DNA of 64,000 bases from Nageia nagi (GCA_050084985.1 JBITNC010000001.1:199020001-199084000), one strand, 5' to 3'; shown: positions 13,483-23,553, counted from the stretch's first letter. The notes: generated from the letters alone by a model not told the origin. Made by a program: numbers and translations.

Positions 13483-15288
13483 AGCACAAGGTCCTCATGA
13501 GAGGGGGTGTTATAGCTACTATTGTGCTTGAGAAGGTGTAAACATGGCCTCAAATGCCTCATATTGATGATATCTTAGATAGGTGTGGGTTGGTAGATTT
13601 AGCTATTGCTGTATACCATGAAATGTCAGTGTCATTAATTGATGTATACCGTATTTGGGGTATCCCCATCAAGGGGAATTTGGTTTATCAATGAGAGCTT
13701 ATAGATAATAATTTCCATGAGCAAGAGGCTTTTTGGCTTACTGGTGAGGCAAATCATGATTAGGACCATAGGGATTCCCACCTTGCCAAGGTTTTTTATT
13801 TTGCACTAATAGGGTATCATCTTTGGTTGTATATTAGAGCCATTATAGCCATCTATTTATGCCTAGACAAGAGTAATTCATCTTTTTCACTTGGCCTAGT
13901 ATGGGTTTTCAAGAAGATATATGAGCATTAGACTCATATTGCTTGGGATCCATTAATTTTAGCTCAATTGTATAGATATTTGTACAACTTTGTAAGTGTT
14001 GACAAGATCAACATCACTATTGCACATGCAGGCTTATTGTAGGTTTGAGCCAATGAGCACATACTTATTGTGAATCCTATAGGTTTTTAGAGGGCTTAGG
14101 AGGATCCAGGAAATATAGTACATATGTACTAGACCTCATGTAGTGGTGGATATAGCTATCCACATTATTTGGAGGCTTGGAGGAGGGAGTTAGATTGTTT
14201 GCAGCTAGAGGACCTTATCTCAGCATGTTTTCAAGATTTTATATGGCATTCAAATACACATTAGCTTGCACGGGTCTGATAGGATTGCTTTCTCTAGACA
14301 CTGAGAAATATTATGAAGCCTTATCACTTTGGTCATATTTTATGATAATTTAGCCTTTAGCAAGATATCTTGATTATGCCCATAGCATATAGGTAGTACC
14401 TGGTGGAGAGAGATTTTCTCATAAGATCAAAAATGATACCTACATGAAGGGATGCTTAGGAGGATTCCTAAGTTATGAATGCACTTGCACATGTGTTTAT
14501 GGCTCCTAGGGTTGCCCCTGGTTATGCTGCATGGTGGGTAGGAGTGTGTCCAGGTGATATTAGCATGGGTGAGGATGATAGCAATGATGAGGTGGTTGTT
14601 AATGAGGGATTAGAGGAAGATGACCCATATCAAGTCAACAATCCAATTCATAACATACCCAATCAAGAGGGCAAGGGGGTAGGTGGTTTAGATATCCTTA
14701 CCACATCTGCCTCAGCTCCAAGTAAAATTCATCTTTTAAATTTTATTAATTAATTTTCATGTCTTGTGCAAAATTACGAAGTGACTAATATGATTTTGTT
14801 TATGTCATAAGAGCTAAAAATACAAGGATTACCTCTTTGGAGGTAGAAGTTGCAAGATTATGATCTATGGAGGTGGAGGTGGCTAGGTTACAACCCTTGG
14901 AGGTTGGGATTACTAGATTATGACCCATGGAGGCCCAAATTAGTACATTATAGAACAATTTGATGACCAAGGATGCATAAATTACTATATTGGAGGAATC
15001 TCTAGAGAGATTGTAGGAGTGCTTGACAATTACTCCACCAGATCAGCAATGGTCATTTATCCAAGGATAGATTGATAAGATCAAGGCCAAGGATCAAGAG
15101 ATCATTTCTTTGAAGGTGAAATATGGTTAAGAAAATACCATTTTTCAAAACCATGATTTATCATTAAGTGGTCTGACCTCATCCACAAGGGCTAGTGATA
15201 ATAGCCACAGGGTCAAATCTAGGATACATATACTCAACAGTGGTGGGAGTGCCCATCCAATATTTAGGGATGAGGCCCATTTTGTACC
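13483..15288 (+). pseudogene. Plant mobile domain (PMD) gene remnant, antisense in element B
   Basis: Runs against element B's own strand. It opens after a pyrimidine-rich splice-acceptor-like stretch, with VLMRG where element A has YLMRP. A block ending VYRIWGIPIKGNLVY matches the PMD core (YRITRLPIRGKLV in A), with an internal deletion just before it. It continues through PMD-like sequence to an acidic stretch near 14560-14650. A GT-AG intron (14722-14813) is followed by heptad-like coiled-coil coding with repeats such as SLEVEVARL. Many in-frame stops are present. A first exon ending at a GTGAGT donor near 13382 is possible. PMD proteins are plant-specific and some act in the nucleus in gene and transposon silencing; what this copy did is unknown. 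The 3' end is cut by the insertion of element A. Confidence 0.75.
15284..15288. other. Left target-site duplication of element A
   Basis: GTACC directly before the 5' LTR and GTACC again at 23529-23533 directly after the 3' LTR. The perfect match shows an intact, recent insertion. Confidence 0.95.
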
Positions 15289-16153
15289 TGTTAACACATA
15301 AAAATGATTTTATGCTTTTAAATCAATAAATTAATGAAATATGCTTGGCCTAACTATATGTCTTGAATGGATTAAAGTGATAATATCAATGTTTGGCTTG
15401 AATATGAATATTGCATGGGTTATCTTGAATATTGCATGGGTTATCTTGAATATTGCATGGGTTATCTTGAATATTGCATGAATTATCTTGTTTATTGATG
15501 TATTTATCTTAAATCTTGTGAATTAACCTTATTTATGTGGATGCACACCGACCTATGGGCGGTATTACCTATATCTATATAAATAAGGGATCTAATAGTA
15601 AGTCCACAACAACAAGGATACACATGATCCCGTGTATGGTCTTGTAAGTGGCTACCCCTTAAGGTATCTCTTGGTACCGCCTACAAGGCTGTGGTTTGTG
15701 TGCTTCCTTACGCGAGCTCTCCTGACATATGCGATCTATTCTGATATCACACTGCTATTCGAGACATCCATATTAAAGCTCTGGACTTAATTGAGAGATC
15801 AAAAATCATCAAAAGAAGGCCACCGGCGCTCCCTTATGAACCAGGAACACCGTCGGCGCTCTATTATCTCTGAAACGGACCGCCTGCGGTCCTCTTTTTG
15901 CATCTTCACAGGTGACTACGTTTTTGAGAGGCAGTTCATCATCAGTACATCACCGACATCTTCATCTTTCGTTGTCAGGTACGTTCCGTGAGGTAAGTAT
16001 ACAAACCACAGTCTTGTTTGATTACATTTCTGAATTGGTTATCTTGTTCATTGTTATCTAGAATAAACTGCTATCCGTAGCTAGAATACAGATAATATTG
16101 AGTGTGTAGATAATTGCTTATTTATTTGCACTCTCAATTTTTATTTGTAAACA
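15289..16153 (+). repeat. 5' LTR of element A
   Basis: Starts TGTTAACACATAAAAATG and ends TTTGTAAACA. It contains a TATA box (15576-15585), four copies of a 21-bp unit (GAATATTGCATGGGTTATC plus TT) near 15408-15492, a GGACCG-type palindrome at 15877-15892, and a strong splice-donor-like CGTGAGGTAAGTAT near 15988-16000 in the putative leader. The short frame at 15791-15991 is present in both LTRs but has no recognisable product and may be a chance upstream frame. Confidence 0.95.
15576..15585 (+). promoter_or_regulatory. TATA box of element A LTR
   Basis: TATATAAATA followed by AGGG; the same box occurs at 22951-22960 in the 3' LTR. It is the best candidate for the core promoter of the sense (gag) transcript. 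Confidence 0.7.
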
Positions 16154-16155
16154 TT

Positions 16156-16174
16156 TGGTGAACCCGACGTGAAC
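16156..16174 (+). other. Primer binding site of element A
   Basis: TGGTGAACCCGACGTGAAC lies two bases after the LTR end, the right place for a tRNA primer site and starting with the expected TGG that pairs with tRNA CCA. I could not assign the tRNA from memory. Element B has a decayed version (TTTTAGTGAACCTAACAT) at the same place. Confidence 0.7.
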
Positions 16175-16243
16175 TACACATCATTGTGCTAAAACCCTAA
16201 AGGTTTTAGTTAGAACTAATATCTATTTTGAGAGTGTTTAATC

Positions 16244-17461
16244 ATGGATCAGCTCAAGTTATTCTTGCGTAGTCTTTCAAAAAGGGATTTGGATGAATTA
16301 TTGGTAGAAATCAGACATGATGATCCGGAGGGATCTGGAGGAATGCAACATAGCGCTGAGGGTGACAATAGTAATGTTCAGGCCACAATGGAAGGTATGC
16401 AGAGGCAGATAGATAGATTGGCAAGGAGATCAGCTCCGCCTAATGAGTCTTTTGAATTCGGTAGTCCTTTATGTGATGACATTCGTAGGCATATGCCACC
16501 AGCCGATTACATTAAGCCAAAATTCAGTAAGTTCAATGGTGGAGGAGATCCAAGGAGACATATACAAGGATTTAAGGATGAATGTGAACTCACAATTGGT
16601 ACAGACCAAAGATTGCAGGCTAAATTCTTCCCCCAGAGCTTGGAAGGAGATGCACGAGAATGGTTCTATGGCTTACCTGAAGGGTCCATTACATCATTTG
16701 CAGAATTCAGTGATTTGTTTCTGGAGCAATATAAACATAACATCAAGAAGGAGGTTATGCTATCAGATTTATGTGCTACTAAACAGGACAGTGATGAGCA
16801 ACTGGATAAATTCGTTGTAAGGTTTAAAAAGACATGGCAGCAGGTAAAGACCAAGTTAACAGAAAAAGAGGTAAATAACATTTTTAAAGAAGCTGTTATA
16901 TTGCCCCTGCAATCACATGTTATTGATTATACACATCTCACATTTTCCGATATGACATATAAATTGTTAGAGAAAGAAAAAGTCCTTGTGAAGCTAGGGC
17001 TTGTAAAGTATGGTAACAATGAAAAGGCAAAAGCAAAGGACAAGAGACTACAATCGCCAAAGAAAGAGAAAGCTGTCCATGTAGCTGAAAAGACAAGTGA
17101 GACAAAGGAAAAGAGATATGTGAGATTCCCCATACCCCCAAGACACATCCTAAAAGACCTTATGGAAAAAGGGTTATTACAACCTTTACCGAAGCGTGAG
17201 GAAGATCCAACAGTAGAAAAACCCCATTGGTATAAGGAAGATAGATATTGTGAATATCATCAAACTAAAGGCCATGCTACAAATGGATGTGGAAACCTTA
17301 GGGATAGAATACAGAAGCTCATAGAAGATGGATGTTATGTATGTCCAGAAAAGGTTAAAGATACAGGAGAAGAACAGCATATCAATATGATCTTTCTTGA
17401 AGATGCTTGCAAGGTTGACACCGGGGGAAGCGCTAGGCCCTCCGGGGGTATCATTTGGTAG
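16244..17461 (+). CDS. gag: Gag protein of element A (405 aa)
   Basis: The structural protein that would assemble the cytoplasmic particle around element RNA. Residues about 95-230 match the plant retrotransposon gag domain: KFNGGGDPRRHIQGF, then AREWFYGLPEGSI near 138-149, FSDLFLEQY and the ending KLLEKEK. A lysine-rich linker (250-290) precedes a nucleic-acid-binding knuckle at residues 336-349 of unusual form C-x2-H-x4-H-x4-C (CEYHQTKGHATNGC) instead of the common CCHC. The frame is intact, and the ATG is the first one after the leader. It ends shortly after the knuckle without protease. Elements B and D carry the same knuckle and C a degenerate one. The protein is a plausible functional gag used together with enzymes of a helper element. 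Confidence 0.92.
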   Translation: MDQLKLFLRSLSKRDLDELLVEIRHDDPEGSGGMQHSAEGDNSNVQATMEGMQRQIDRLARRSAPPNESFEFGSPLCDDIRRHMPPADYIKPKFSKFNGGGDPRRHIQGFKDECELTIGTDQRLQAKFFPQSLEGDAREWFYGLPEGSITSFAEFSDLFLEQYKHNIKKEVMLSDLCATKQDSDEQLDKFVVRFKKTWQQVKTKLTEKEVNNIFKEAVILPLQSHVIDYTHLTFSDMTYKLLEKEKVLVKLGLVKYGNNEKAKAKDKRLQSPKKEKAVHVAEKTSETKEKRYVRFPIPPRHILKDLMEKGLLQPLPKREEDPTVEKPHWYKEDRYCEYHQTKGHATNGCGNLRDRIQKLIEDGCYVCPEKVKDTGEEQHINMIFLEDACKVDTGGSARPSGGIIW

Positions 17462-17868
17462 ATTGAAATATATATATATTATATATAAAAGAGAGAGAGG
17501 AACACGCAGTTGGTTCAGGTCATTAACGGACGTCATGGTCAGGAGATTAGGAAGATTTATGACGTTATAACAGGAGCACCGACGTTTTATTTCGTGACAA
17601 TAGGGCCGCCGGCGGTCCTCCTTTAGTAGATGAACAGAAAAAAGCAAAGATTCCACGCACGTTTGCAACATGAAAGGTCAGGATTTCAGATCGTATCGTT
17701 GGCGTTCGTTCGCAAAGATCACGGAACATCAAAATTCACGCATCACAAGTACATGAGTAAAGAACAAATCAGGTACCAAAGTATGTGTTTTATATATATC
17801 ATGCTCAAAATGTTTTTGTTTACAATGCAAACTGGATGAGATTACATAGAATGATTTAGAGTCTCCTA
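17462..17868. other. Spacer between gag and the antisense PMD gene
   Basis: Non-coding: a TA-rich and GA-rich simple run just after gag, then a GGGCCG-type palindrome at 17603-17618 belonging to the dispersed palindrome family of element A. The two genes converge here, so both 3' ends and their polyadenylation signals should lie in this stretch; I could not pinpoint them. Confidence 0.5.
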
Positions 17869-18152
17869 CTAGACCCCCCCACCCCCTACACTAGAGCTAG
17901 TAGCCCTGCTAGAGGTGCCACCCCCGCACCGTGCCCTGTATTTCTCTGCGTGGGCCTTCTCCTCGTCGATCTGTCTCTCAGCCTGGTGAAGCTGCTCGTA
18001 GAGGACCTTGATTTCTTTGTTGGCCGCCTGTAAGTCCTGATAGATACCGGCATAATCTCCTCCTCCAAACCGTAGACGGCCCTGTAGCTCTCTGATCTCC
18101 TCATCCTTCTGATCGATTTGGCTACGCAGCCTAGCAATCTCAACCTCAGGAT

Positions 18153-18241
18153 CTGTGACATAGCATTAATATATCATGTTAGTTCCTTGCGTATTATGAA
18201 AAATAGAAAGTCAAAGCAAAGTAAAAGAGAAAGTAGTTTAC
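18153..18241 (-). other. Intron 2 of the antisense PMD gene, element A
   Basis: Donor GATGATG|GTAAAC, acceptor TATGTCACAG|ATCC. Joining restores Asp across the junction (G|AT, phase 1) and fuses the acidic segment to the coiled-coil exon. Equivalent introns occur in B (14722-14813), C (33568-33654) and E (62797-62880). Confidence 0.85.
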
Positions 18242-19745
18242 CATCATCATCTTCCTCGTAGGCTTCATCCTCCCAGTCTGATTCTGTCTTATATTCAGGT
18301 TCATATTCGTCCTGGTCCGGATCAGTCTCCTCATTGTCGTCATGCCCTGCATCTAGAGATGTGTCACGAGCGTATGAAGAGCTACTCTCCCCTCCCCATC
18401 CTCCCATGGTGAAGGGAGTGTCCCACCCAGTCTCTGTGTCTCTTGGGTCCTCATCCTCCCATGCATCGTCTCCCACGTCAGTATCGTGAATGCCTATGTG
18501 GTGAGGGCAGCGTGTCCTCCACCAGTCTAGATAGTCCTCGGTATGATCAGGTCCATCTATGTCTTCATCCACATCATAGTCGGAGTCCTCGCTGGGGGAC
18601 TCCCAGTCTGGGTCCCAGTCTGGTACTGGCTCATAATCCTCTGGGAGGTGCCTGCTATGGTAATAGCGCACTACTATCCTGCAGTCATCTGGTATACCCT
18701 GCTGGAGGCTGAATTGGCGGAGTACCCGCTCTGGCCTGTATGGCTCCACTAGTGCCCTCCGTGCCTGTAGATAGGTAGGGTGTCTCACCCATATCATCTC
18801 CTCTAGGTCTTCCTCCCACTCTGGTACACCTCCCCGATAAGGACGCCAGTAGATCTGCACTTCCTGTAGTAAGTCAAGTCGCACACGCCATCCTTCTAGG
18901 TCTATGTTAGGGAAGTCTGGTACCTCGATCATCGCCCACCGTTGCCAGGTGGGGGCATCATCCGGCTGGTCTAGGGGCAGTATAGTCGGTCTAGAAATAG
19001 TGATGTGATCATATGCCCATACCTGTAGAATCATAGAATGAGCCACTTGTCTACCCTTTCTCTCCACCTCTGCAAAGCCGTGGAGGTCATGATAAAGCTG
19101 TGCCAGTATTGCGGGGCACCATGCATATCACTGTCTGTGTATAACCATGTCCTGAATAATAGGAACCATACCTACTGGGAAGGTCTCACTGCTCTTGTCT
19201 GGATATACAATAGCATCTAGAAGGCAGGCAATGAGGAGCCTCATTCGCAGGTCACCCCGTGCTGGAGGATCCTTTGGCACATGTCTCACTAGCGACACAC
19301 CCCTCTTCCTGTGATTCACCTCGTCTGATCCCGTCAACCATGTAGCCCATACCTCTGCCTATTCCAAGCTCGGAACAGGAATCATGTTCACTAGTTTCCC
19401 CCTGATAGGAAGCCTAGTGATCCTGTAGATATCCTCTAAGGTTACTGTAATCTCACCAGTGGGAAGATGAAAGGTGTTGGAATTCGGATCCCACCTCTCC
19501 ATCAAAGCTGTAAGCATGTTGCGGTCATGAAACACATATTCAGCAAATGCAAGGTGGCTGAATGAAATATCCTCTAGAATACTCTGGGCTGTGTCAGTTT
19601 GGGGCCACTGTTGGGCAGTGGTGAAGGCAGCACTCTTGCCGGATGGTCGCATGAGGTATGCACGGTCCTGCAAGAAAAGAATGACAAAAGATAAGTTAGT
19701 GTCAAGGTATAAAACACGTAATAACAAAAACAGTACTGGTGAGAA

Positions 19746-19823
19746 GGACCGCCCACGGTCTAGATCAGGTGAGAAGGACCGCCCACGGTCCAAAACTAGG
19801 GCAGAAAGGACCGCCAACGGTCC
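19746..19823. repeat. Cluster of three GGACCGCC-NN-CGGTCC palindromes in PMD intron 1
   Basis: Near-perfect 16-bp palindromes at 19746-19761, 19776-19791 and 19808-19823, each preceded by AGAA(A). Further copies lie at 15877-15892 and 23252-23267 (LTRs), 17603-17618, 20419-20434, and degraded at 20441-20456 and 20471-20486. They appear only in element A. Confidence 0.85.
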
Positions 19824-20269
19824 GGTTTTCGTGAATAAAGGGGATGAAATTCAGGGCACAGGTTCGTATGGATGAGCTTAGTGCAGCCATAATACCAGAA
19901 ATTCAGAACAACAGAGTGAAAAGGAAAAACGTAGGGCTAGGGTTTGCAACAGGAAAACCCTAGGGGCAGTTTAGGAAACCAGTGTATAAGCAGCTAAAAA
20001 TCGGAAGACAAACAAAAGCATAGCAAGGAAAAGGTAGGAAATGCAATGTACCTGATGACCAGCAGGAGAATCAGCTACCAATGCAGCTCTATGTCCAGCT
20101 TGGCGTGTGATAGGTAGGGCCATAGCGGGCAACGTAGCAATACAGGAAGAATCCCCAAGTGATAGTGACAAAATCACCTGCTAAACCTCTCTGAATCAGT
20201 CTCTCAAGCTCTAGGATGCTCTCAGCTATGAAAATGATAGGGTGAACAAATGAGGAAGGGTGGGGCCCC

Positions 20270-20276
20270 TTTTATA
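20270..20276 (-). promoter_or_regulatory. TATA box of the antisense PMD gene
   Basis: Minus strand reads TTTCTATAAAAGGGGCCCCAC, a strong TATA box about 150 bases upstream of the predicted ATG at 20123. A start about 30 bases downstream would give a 5' leader of about 120 bases. This suggests the antisense gene is transcribed from its own promoter, not from the LTR. Confidence 0.7.
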
Positions 20277-20604
20277 GAAAGGTTAGGGCACACACTTCAA
20301 GATGAATTTCGATTTAAGCATTTGACATGCGTGGACAAGCAATTAAGCATCAATTTGGAATCCAGGAGTGATTCGCAGAGACCTGATTTTCACGATTTTT
20401 GATGAGTCCTCAAGAAAAGGACCGCTCGCGGTCTTAGAGAAGGTCGCCGACGTTCTAAGTCAGCAAGAAAGGACCGCCCGCATTCCTTTAGCCAAAAAAT
20501 TAGCTTATTGAGTATCGTGAGTGCATCATAGATGTTTGACGAATGATATATCCAGGAGAATATTGCTTTGAGTTTTGTGTTTATAGACCCGAGTGATCAG
20601 ACTA

Positions 20605-21515
20605 TCATGCTTGTGAAAGGAGTCTAGCTCCCATAGTCAGCTTGTCATGTGCTTGTGAGTGGAGTCCAGCTCCCGTGGTCATCTTATCATGCTTATGAGT
20701 GGAGTCTAGCTCCCATAATCAGCTTATTATGTGCTCATGAGAGGAGTTCAGCTCCCATAATCAGCTTATCATGTGCATATGAGTGGAGTCCAGCTCCCGG
20801 GATCAGATTATCATGCCTGCAAGAGGAGTCTAGCTCCCATGATCAGATTATCATGCTTGTGAGAGGAGTCCGGCTCCCGTGGTCAGCTTATCATGCTTAT
20901 GAGTGGAGTCTAGCTCCCATAATCAGCTTATTATGTGCTCATGAGAGGAGTTCAGCTCCCATAATCAGCTTATCATGTGCATATGAGTGGAGTCCAGCTC
21001 CTGGGATCAGATTATCATGCCTGCGAGAGGAGTCCAGATCCCGGGATCAGATTATCATGCCTGCGAGAGGAGTCTAGCTCCCATGATCAGATTATCATGC
21101 TTGTGAGAGGAGTCCGGCTCCCATAGTCAGCTTGTTATCATGCTTGCGAGAGGAGTTCAGCTTATCATGTGCACATGAGAGGAGTTCAGCTCCCATAATC
21201 AGCTTATCATGTGCTCATGAGAGGAGTTCAGCTCCCATAATCAGCTTATCATGTGCATATGAGTGGAGTCCAGCTCCCGGGATCAGATTATCATGCCTGC
21301 GAGAGGAGTCTAGCTCCCATGATCAGATTATCATGCTTGTGAGAGGAGTCTAGCTCCCATGATCAGATTATCATGCTTGTGAAAGGAGTCCAACTCCCAT
21401 AGTGAGCTTATCATGTGCTTATGAGTGGAGTTCAGCTCCCATAGTGGGATTATCATGTGTTTATGAGAGGAGTTCAGTTCACATTATCAGCTTATCATGC
21501 TTCTTGGTGAAGTGT
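20605..21515. repeat. Tandem repeat of about 40 bp, about 22 copies, with higher-order structure
   Basis: Unit of the form TCATGCTTGTGAGAGGAGTC + AGCTCCCATGATCAGATTA. Variants alternate (GTGCATATGAGTGG, CTGCGAGAGG, TTATGAGTGG), and a block of about five units starting near 20685 is repeated almost identically from about 20887, so a higher-order unit of about 200 bp has been duplicated. Open frames across the block are by-products of the repeat. Confidence 0.9.
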
Positions 21516-21519
21516 CAGC

Positions 21520-22085
21520 TCCATCAGTTTATCACTTGTTTTGCGGAGTTCGGTTCTTATGTGACTGCAGCCAGTGTGAAGGCTCAGTTGTGTGGAACTT
21601 AGCTCTCCCCCATCTGCTTATCACTTATTTTGCAGAGTTCGGTTCTTATGTGACTGCAGCCAGTGTGAAGGCTCAGTTGTGTGGAACTTAGCTCTCCCCC
21701 ATCTGCTTATCATTGTTTTGCTGAGTTCGGTTCTTATGTGACTGTAGCCAGTGTGAAGGCTCAGTTGTATGGAACTTAGCTCTCCCATTATCAGCTTATC
21801 ACTTGTTTTGCGAAGTTCGGTTCTTCGGCAACTGGAGTACACCTCTTGATGTGAGGGCTCAGTTGTGTGGATACTTAGCTCTCCCATTATCAGCTTATCA
21901 CTTGTTTTGCGGAGTTCGGTTCTTCGGCAACTGGAGTACACCTCTTGATGTGAGGGCTCAGTTGTGTGGATACTTAGCTCTCCCATTATCAGCTTATCAC
22001 TTATTTTGTGGAGTTCAGTTCTTCGGCAACTGCAGTACACCTCTTGATGCGAGGGCTCAGTTGTGTGGAACTTAGCTCTCCCCTG
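21520..22085. repeat. Tandem repeat of about 86-103 bp, about 6 copies
   Basis: Unit runs from CTTATCACTTGTTTTGCGGA through GTTCGGTTCTT, then either ATGTGACTGCAGCCAGTGTG or CGGCAACTGGAGTACACCTC, to CTCAGTTGTGTGGA and TTAGCTCTCCC. The first copies carry the shorter variant and the last three the longer one. Confidence 0.9.
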
Positions 22086-22105
22086 TGTTTGGTTATGGTT
22101 ATCGT

Positions 22106-22260
22106 GTTTGGTCTTGTGAGTTGATCATGTGTGTTATCATGTCTTGTCTTGTGAGTTGATCATGTGTGTTATCATGTCTTGTCTTGTGAGTTGATCATGT
22201 GTGTTATCATGTCTTGTCTTGTGAGTTGATCATGTGTGTTATCATGTCTTGTCATGTGTG
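22106..22260. repeat. Tandem repeat of 35 bp, about 4 copies
   Basis: GTCTTGTCTTGTGAGTTGAT followed by CATGTGTGTTATCAT repeats with an exact 35-base period, then decays into a GT-rich tail to about 22390. Confidence 0.9.
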
Positions 22261-22650
22261 TTGTCATGTGTTGTTATGTTTTGTCTTGTGATGTGGTCTT
22301 GTCAAGATGTCGTCCGATCGACATGTGTGGTCAAGTTGTTTGTCCGGTCACTGTCATGTGTGTTGTCAAGTTTGTCGTCATGGGTCATCAGCATTATAGC
22401 AAGATTATCAGCTTATCAGATTATCAGACATATCAGGCTATCACCTTCTACAGCAAAACGCAAGGGGCAAGCATGCCCAAGGTAAATATCAAAAGGGAGT
22501 TTTCTTAACCTATAAGCTTTATCATGATGTTATTTAAGTTTAGAATGGTTAATGTTTATCATTGCTTATCAAAATTGTTTGCTATGATATTATGTTTTAC
22601 TTTGAATGCAAAATCTCAAGTCACCTCATGATTCTTTCGATTTCACATCC

Positions 22651-22663
22651 AAAGTGGGGCATC
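22651..22663 (+). other. Polypurine tract of element A
   Basis: AAAGTGGGGCATC directly before the TGTTAACAC start of the 3' LTR. Element C has AAAGGGGAGCATC and E AAAGGGGGGCATC at the same place. Confidence 0.85.
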
Positions 22664-23528
22664 TGTTAACACATAAAAATGATTTTATGCTTTTAAATCA
22701 ATAAATTAATGAAATATGCTTGGCCTAACTATATGTCTTGAATGGATTAAAGTGATAATATCAATGTTTGGCTTGAATATGAATATTGCATGGGTTATCT
22801 TGAATATTGCATGGGTTATCTTGAATATTGCATGGGTTATCTTGAATATTGCATGAATTATCTTGTTTATTGATGTATTTATCTTAAATCTTGTGAATTA
22901 ACCTTATTTATGTGGATGCACGCCGACCTATGGGCGGTATTACCTATATCTATATAAATAAGGGATCTAATAGTAAGTCCACAACAACAAGGATACACAT
23001 GATCCCGTGTATGGTCTTGTAAGTGGCTACCCCTTAAGGTATCTCTTGGTACCGCCTACAAGGCTGTGGTTTGTGTGCTTCCTTACGCGAGCTCTCCTGA
23101 CATATGCGATCTATTCTGATATCACACTGCTATTCGAGACATCCGTATTAAAGCTCTGGACTTAATTGAGAGATCAAAAATCATCAAAAGAAGGCCACCG
23201 GCGCTCCCTTATGAACCAGGAACACCGCCGGCGCTCTATTATCTCTGAAACGGACCGCCTGCGGTCCTCTTTTTGCATCTTCACAGGTGACTACGTTTTT
23301 GAGAGGCAGTTCATCATCAGTACATCACCGACATCTTCATCTTTCGTTGTCAGGTACGTTCCGTGAGGTAAGTATACAAACCACAGTCTTGTTTGATTAC
23401 ATTTCTGAATTGGTTATCTTGTTCATTATTATCTAGAATAAACTGCTATTCATAGCTAGAATACAGATAATATTGAGTGTGTAGATAATTGCTTATTTAT
23501 TTGCACTCTCAATTTTTATTTGTAAACA
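22664..23528 (+). repeat. 3' LTR of element A
   Basis: Same length (865 bp) as the 5' LTR, with six differences, all transitions. Followed by the GTACC target duplication at 23529-23533. Confidence 0.95.
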
Positions 23529-23551
23529 GTACCCTATGTATCATTTTTTAT

Positions 23552-23553
23552 AG

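Larger units (their letters stand above)
17869..20123 (-). pseudogene. Antisense plant mobile domain (PMD) gene of element A, three exons, two nonsense mutations
   Basis: Predicted exons on the minus strand: 20123-20052 (24 codons, starts MALPITRQAG), 19667-18242 and 18152-17869; introns 20051-19668 (384 bp, GT-AG) and 18241-18153 (89 bp, GT-AG, phase 1). The joined frame has 593 codons. PMD core: MERWDPNSNTFHLPTGEI then LEDIYRITRLPIRG (about residues 81-114), later CLLDAIVYPDKS, AILAQLYHDL and RVLRQFSLQQGIP. Then comes a strongly acidic Asp/Glu segment, and exon 3 encodes a coiled coil ending in a Ser/Gly tail. The frame is broken only by TAG at 19359-19361 and TGA at 19128-19130, each one C-to-T change from Gln or Arg. 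PMD proteins are plant-specific; MAIN and MAIL1 act in the nucleus. The role inside a retroelement is unknown. Confidence 0.85.
15289..23528 (+). mobile_element. Element A: young non-autonomous gypsy-like LTR retrotransposon with antisense PMD gene
   Basis: Complete 8,240-bp element with 865-bp LTRs, perfect 5-bp target duplication, PBS, one sense gag frame, an antisense three-exon PMD gene with its own TATA box, three tandem repeat blocks, a polypurine tract and the 3' LTR. The LTRs differ at six sites, all transitions, with no indels. There is no room for protease, reverse transcriptase or integrase: only about 400 bases separate the end of gag from the end of the antisense gene. It must therefore use enzymes from a related autonomous element. 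It is inserted in the older element B, next to that element's own PMD gene. Confidence 0.95.

Noticed and set aside
15791-15991. 66-codon frame in the element A LTR, also at 23166-23366
   Set aside because: Its near-identity in both copies only reflects the shared LTR. No domain; it could be an upstream frame, but this cannot be supported.
18443-18752. Plus-strand open frames of 69-89 codons
   Set aside because: Shadow frames opposite the GC-richer acidic part of the antisense PMD gene.
20649-21353. Open frames of 142 and 73 codons with repeated SAPIISLSCA-like peptides
   Set aside because: They follow the 40-bp tandem repeat, whose period is not a multiple of three; the openness is compositional.
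21621-22075. Overlapping open frames on both strands (139 and 90 codons)
   Set aside because: They lie in the roughly 90-bp tandem repeat of element A; repeat-driven, no domain.
20605-22260. CRISPR array
   Set aside because: The repeats are contiguous tandem units without unique spacers, in a plant retrotransposon.
17462-22650. Reverse transcriptase or integrase in element A
   Set aside because: Searched by eye for YVDD-type, RNase H and integrase motifs; none is present and there is no space for them.
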